Below are positions 54,212 to 57,955 of a stretch of 57,955 nucleotides of DNA, piece by piece. Both the position numbers and the translations under genes were made by a program. Under the pieces are notes generated by a model. That model was not told where the DNA came from. It did no database searches and saw only the letters and a program-made list of their open reading frames with translations. This DNA comes from an uncultured Schlesneria sp. (GTDB lineage Bacteria > Planctomycetota > Planctomycetia > Planctomycetales > Planctomycetaceae): contig CAIVEI010000105.1 of NCBI GenBank assembly GCA_903904835.1, forward strand, positions 1 through 57,955. Direction: 5' to 3'. Position 1 is the first letter of the stretch. Every line of letters starts with the position of its first letter.

Positions 54212-57200
54212 TCACGTCGCACCGTGGCACTTCTTATATTTCTTCCCGCTGCCACAAGGGCAGGGGTCGTTCCGGCCAACCTTATTTCCATAGTTCCTGA
54301 TTGGATCAATTGCTGGTGCCGCTGATCCATTATGGCTTGATCGATTTCCACCCCCCTGTTGTTCCAAGGCTGGGTGATCATCAGGAATGTCATCAGCGGG
54401 TGATTCATGGACCTGCGACGTAATCTGCCAGCGATCTGATGTCGGTTCAGGGATTTCCACAGCGATCCTGAAGATCATTCCGGTGACTTGCGACGCGATC
54501 CGGTCCCACATTTGTTCGAAGGCCCGCATTCCTTCGCGGCGATATTCAACCTTGGGGTCTTTCTGTGCGTAACCAACCAGCCCAATCCCTGACTTGAGTT
54601 GATCCATGAAGTACAGGTGGTCTTTCCAGGCGGTATCGAGTGTTTCAAGGACCACGGATCGTTCGGCATGGTGAATTTCATAGCGATACTTGCGCTCGAA
54701 GCTGTTCCTGAGATCACGCTCCAACGTCGCTCGGTCCAGCTCGGCAACCTTGTCAGCCACCAGCTCGGTTCCGAATTCCTGGTTGGACCAGTCGGCCAGT
54801 TCCCTGGCGGCAGCGGTATTGATGATGCGTTCGCGTGGGGCCGGTCCAATTTTTCGAAGAAGGTCTTTACTGGAACGAGGTCCGCAGACGGCATTCAGCA
54901 ATTCTTCAATGCGCTTAGAAACCTGTTCACCACGGGAAAGAAACTGCGTACTTGTTTCCCGCAACATCTGGGTCAGGTCGGCCTTCGATCTGGACTCGAC
55001 TTGTTCCGGTTCGAGCGACGTTTCAAAACGGCCGTTCGCCCACTTTGCCAACCCTTCGCGGTCGTATCGAGCGTTTCCGTTAAACTCTTGCATGTAATGA
55101 GAAAGACCGACCGAGACCGGGAACTCGATTTCTTTGCGGTGGTACAGGTCGGTGATTTCTTTTTGGATCAGTTCAGCGGCTTCCTCTGGAGGAAGGCCTT
55201 CGAACTGACTTGCCTGCATTTCAATTCCGTATTGCTGATGCAGCCATTCGGCAAGTGATTGCCGGCCCCACTTTTCATCGAGAAAGACTTCCACCGGCGT
55301 GAAGTCGTATCGGTTGATTGACTCTAGGGCTCGCTGGTAAAGATATTCGTGAAGTTTTCCAGAATCATACGAATCGGGATCACTTTCGGTCAGGAAGCCC
55401 GCTTTGCGAAGCTCTCGCTCGTTGGTGTTCAAACCATAATTGGAATTGACCCACTTTGAGAGAGCCTGCCAGTTCTGCTCGCGAGCGTCGACCCCTTCCG
55501 GAATGTTGTCTTCGATCTGTTCGCGAATGCTTTCGTAAGCCTGACGGTCGGCCCGATCCTTGAGAAAGGCCTCAAGCTGATCGGGTGCCATGTCGCGCAC
55601 TTCTCGCAGCTTCAGTTCCAGACCGCATTGTTGTTTGACCCAGGCGGTCACGGTCTCCCAACGATAGTTGGGTTGCAGGAAGTATTCGGCCTTCAGCGTT
55701 AACTGCTTTTCGATCATCGACAGAATCAGCGCCCGGCAATCCGCACCTTCGAGCACCGACTGGCGATAGGAATATACGCGCTTGCGCTGCTCATCCATCA
55801 CTTCGTCGTATTCGAGCAGATGCTTTCGCTGTTCGAAGAATCGTTCTTCGACTTTCTTTTGTGAGCTTTCGATCTGACGTGTGACCAGCGTACTTTCGAT
55901 CCGCTCACCTTCCTGCATGCCGAGTCGAGCCAGCCAGTCCTTGACCCATTCTCCGCCGAACTTTCGCATCAAATCGTCTTCGAGCGAAATGAAGAATCGG
56001 CTGGAACCGTTATCACCCTGGCGACCTGCACGACCACGCAACTGAAGGTCGATGCGGCGCGAGTCGTGACGTTCAGTCCCCAGCACGTGAAGACCACCCA
56101 GCTCGGCGACCTCACGACCTTCGTCTTCCATCCCTTCGCGCTGAGCAATCTTCTTCGTCAGATCGTTCCAGACAGACTTGGGGACGTCCAGTCGAGTTGG
56201 ATAGAGCGGACGGCCATCCTCATTTTTCATCTGCTTGAGTTCGTCCCAGGCCAGATATTCGGGATTCCCGCCGAGAATAATATCCGTACCACGACCTGCC
56301 ATGTTCGTCGCAATCGTCACGGCGTTCTTGCGACCTGCCTGAGCAATCGTTTCGGCTTCGCGTTCGGCGTATTCGGGCTTGGCATTCAGCAGCTTGTGCT
56401 TAATGCCATTCTTGATCAGCTTGTTGCTGAGTTTTTCAGAATTCTCGATCGAGACCGTTCCGAGCAGTACCGGCCGACCCGTGACATGGACCTCTTTGAT
56501 TTCTTCGACAACCGCGTCCCACTTTTCGCGTTCGGTCCGGTAAACCGCGTCAGGGTACGTGATACGGGCAAGTGGTCGATTCGTGGGAACGGTAATCACG
56601 TCCAGATTGTAAATCTTGACGAATTCGGCCGCTTCGGTCATGGCCGTACCAGTCATCCCGGACAGCTTCTTGTACAGCTTGAAGAAGTTTTGCAGGGTGA
56701 TCGTCGCGAGAGTCTGGGTCTCTTCCTTGATCCGCACCCCTTCTTTGGCTTCGACCGCCTGGTGAAGACCGTCACTCCACTGACGACCTTCCATCATACG
56801 TCCCGTATGTTCGTCGACGATGATGATCTCGTCGCCGCGCACGATGTAGTTCACATCCCGTTTGTAAAGGTGATGGGCTCGCAAGGCGTTATCCAGCAGG
56901 TGCGGCCATTCCATGTTGCCGGCAGTATAGAAGCTTTCGACACCCGCCAGTTCTTCAGCGTAGCGCACCCCTGCTTCCGTCAGGTGGCAGGTATGCTCTT
57001 TCTCCTTCACTTCGAAGTGAAGGTCGCGCTGCAACTGCCGAGCGATCTTTTCGGCTTTGGGATACTTTGTCACGTCGTCGTGAGCACGGCCCGAGATGAT
57101 CAGCGGCGTGCGTGCTTCGTCGATCAGAATGTTGTCGATTTCGTCGATAATCGCGTAGGTCAGCTTTCCTTGTACCTGATCTTCGGCAAACATTTTCATG

Positions 57201-57856
57201 TTGTCGCGCAGGTAATCGAAGCCGAATTCATTGTTTGTGCCGTACGTGATGTCGCAGGCATACGCGGTCTTGCGATCCGACGTCTCCATGTTGGACTGGA
57301 TGGCACCGATTGTCAGTCCCAGACCCATGTGCAGCGGACCCATCCATTCCATGTCGCGCTGGGCCAGATAGTCGTTGACGGTAATGACGTGAACTGATCC
57401 GGCGAGTGCATTCAGGAACGCCGGCAAAGACGCGACCAGGGTCTTCCCTTCACCCGTCGCCATTTCGGCGATCATCCCCTGGTGCAGGATGTAACCGCCA
57501 ACCATCTGGACGTCATAATGTCGCATCTTCAAATAGCGTTTGCCCGCTTCACGAACGGAGGCGAATGCTTCTGGAAGCAGCATGTCCAGTGTTTCGCCAT
57601 CGGCAAGTCGCCGACGCATTTTTGAGGCGGTTTCACGGAGCTCGCCGTCGCTCAATTTTTCCAGATCCGGCTCCAACCGATTGATTCGATCAAGAAACGA
57701 ACCGGGAAGAATCACCGATTTCCCGCTTTTATCGCGTGAGAATCCGATATTGCGAACTCGTCGTTCGTTCGACGAACCGAAAATGTTCGTGATGAACCGT
57801 TCAGTTCCGCCCAGTACCAGGTTGAAGGCATCGCCGACTTTATCCAGAATTTCCAT
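54212..57856 (-). CDS. secA: Protein translocase ATPase SecA, enlarged
   Basis: A 1214-residue preprotein translocase motor that pushes proteins through SecYEG. NBD1 has MATGEGKTL (Walker A) and [15 protein letters not shown] (Walker B region); NBD2 has [10 protein letters not shown] and RGRAGRQGD; the C-terminus ends in the zinc-binding SEC-C motif [19 protein letters not shown]. Usual SecA is about 850-950 residues. The surplus lies around 730-1040 in the helical-wing region, before the scaffold end [17 protein letters not shown]. It contains five imperfect repeats centred on a Trp (about 739, 802, 871, 939, 1023). Confidence 0.96.
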   Translation of the reverse strand: MEILDKVGDAFNLVLGGTERFITNIFGSSNERRVRNIGFSRDKSGKSVILPGSFLDRINRLEPDLEKLSDGELRETASKMRRRLADGETLDMLLPEAFASVREAGKRYLKMRHYDVQMVGGYILHQGMIAEMATGEGKTLVASLPAFLNALAGSVHVITVNDYLAQRDMEWMGPLHMGLGLTIGAIQSNMETSDRKTAYACDITYGTNNEFGFDYLRDNMKMFAEDQVQGKLTYAIIDEIDNILIDEARTPLIISGRAHDDVTKYPKAEKIARQLQRDLHFEVKEKEHTCHLTEAGVRYAEELAGVESFYTAGNMEWPHLLDNALRAHHLYKRDVNYIVRGDEIIIVDEHTGRMMEGRQWSDGLHQAVEAKEGVRIKEETQTLATITLQNFFKLYKKLSGMTGTAMTEAAEFVKIYNLDVITVPTNRPLARITYPDAVYRTEREKWDAVVEEIKEVHVTGRPVLLGTVSIENSEKLSNKLIKNGIKHKLLNAKPEYAEREAETIAQAGRKNAVTIATNMAGRGTDIILGGNPEYLAWDELKQMKNEDGRPLYPTRLDVPKSVWNDLTKKIAQREGMEDEGREVAELGGLHVLGTERHDSRRIDLQLRGRAGRQGDNGSSRFFISLEDDLMRKFGGEWVKDWLARLGMQEGERIESTLVTRQIESSQKKVEERFFEQRKHLLEYDEVMDEQRKRVYSYRQSVLEGADCRALILSMIEKQLTLKAEYFLQPNYRWETVTAWVKQQCGLELKLREVRDMAPDQLEAFLKDRADRQAYESIREQIEDNIPEGVDAREQNWQALSKWVNSNYGLNTNERELRKAGFLTESDPDSYDSGKLHEYLYQRALESINRYDFTPVEVFLDEKWGRQSLAEWLHQQYGIEMQASQFEGLPPEEAAELIQKEITDLYHRKEIEFPVSVGLSHYMQEFNGNARYDREGLAKWANGRFETSLEPEQVESRSKADLTQMLRETSTQFLSRGEQVSKRIEELLNAVCGPRSSKDLLRKIGPAPRERIINTAAARELADWSNQEFGTELVADKVAELDRATLERDLRNSFERKYRYEIHHAERSVVLETLDTAWKDHLYFMDQLKSGIGLVGYAQKDPKVEYRREGMRAFEQMWDRIASQVTGMIFRIAVEIPEPTSDRWQITSQVHESPADDIPDDHPALEQQGGGNRSSHNGSAAPAIDPIRNYGNKVGRNDPCPCGSGKKYKKCHGAT

Positions 57857-57955
57857 GATTCATCCGTTGAGTAACAAGCTGCGGATTGTGCAGAAGATAG
57901 AGTAGTTGTACCAAAGGTGAAAGACGGAGCTGTTTGTGCACCATCAACCAAAGCA

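Noticed and set aside
56066-57397. 443-residue open frame on the plus strand
   Set aside because: It lies wholly antisense to secA; its composition is the mirror of the SecA coding sequence and no family is recognisable.

Overview
The window looks like a chromosomal segment of a planctomycete (Planctomycetota, probably order Planctomycetales). The evidence is gene content: two PSCyt/DUF1549/DUF1553 proteins each paired with a DUF1501 protein, several DUF1559 pseudopilin-like proteins, a planctomycete-style ECF sigma factor/Ser-Thr kinase pair, a CHAT-TPR protein and a very long SecA. Any genus assignment would be a guess. No rRNA, tRNA or CRISPR array was seen.

Region 1 (1-10.7 kb, minus strand). 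A tightly packed operon runs ECF sigma factor > Ser/Thr kinase with a DUF4384-like tail > small GspG-like membrane protein > DUF1559 pseudopilin > membrane-anchored TPR-CHAT protease. It is followed, 136 nt further and in the same direction, by a retron. The retron shows its own sigma70-like promoter, a 20-nt a1/a2 inverted repeat (3 G-U pairs, 1 mismatch), an msr-type hairpin, a long msd-type hairpin and a retron reverse transcriptase with an unusual N-terminal extension. This is the most notable system in the window.

Region 2 (11-22 kb). Mixed signalling and housekeeping: FHA-GAF-adenylate cyclase, a small secreted RTX-like protein, an orphan ExbD, a kinase C-lobe remnant, a DUF98/chorismate-lyase-like protein, a Tat-exported amidohydrolase, a thioredoxin-TPR protein, a CPBP protease, tyrosyl-tRNA synthetase, a ceramidase-like exported hydrolase and a response regulator.

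Region 3 (22-25 kb). A complete IS4-type element (20-bp perfect terminal inverted repeats, 9-bp target duplication) sits inside a dispersed palindromic repeat. The same repeat also occurs in frame inside the CHAT protease gene.

Region 4 (25-45 kb). A methyltransferase, an alpha-mannosidase-like protein, two PSCyt/DUF1501 modules in opposite orientations, a squalene-cyclase-like protein with a CxxCH motif, a toxin-antitoxin pair whose antitoxin seems to join AbrB and DUF1778 parts, a deletion remnant of the cyclase-like gene, a PQQ-type propeller and a DUF1559/lipoprotein pair. Intergenic spaces carry several families of dispersed palindromes.

Region 5 (45-58 kb). A three-gene carbamoyltransferase operon (SGNH hydrolase, SxtI-like carbamoyltransferase, fused SxtJ-SxtK/DUF5989 membrane protein), a sugar-phosphate isomerase-like protein, DUF2784, a nucleoside 2-deoxyribosyltransferase-like protein, a flippase-like membrane protein with Kdo transferase (lipid A pathway), and a 1214-residue SecA whose wing-domain region contains five imperfect Trp-containing repeats.
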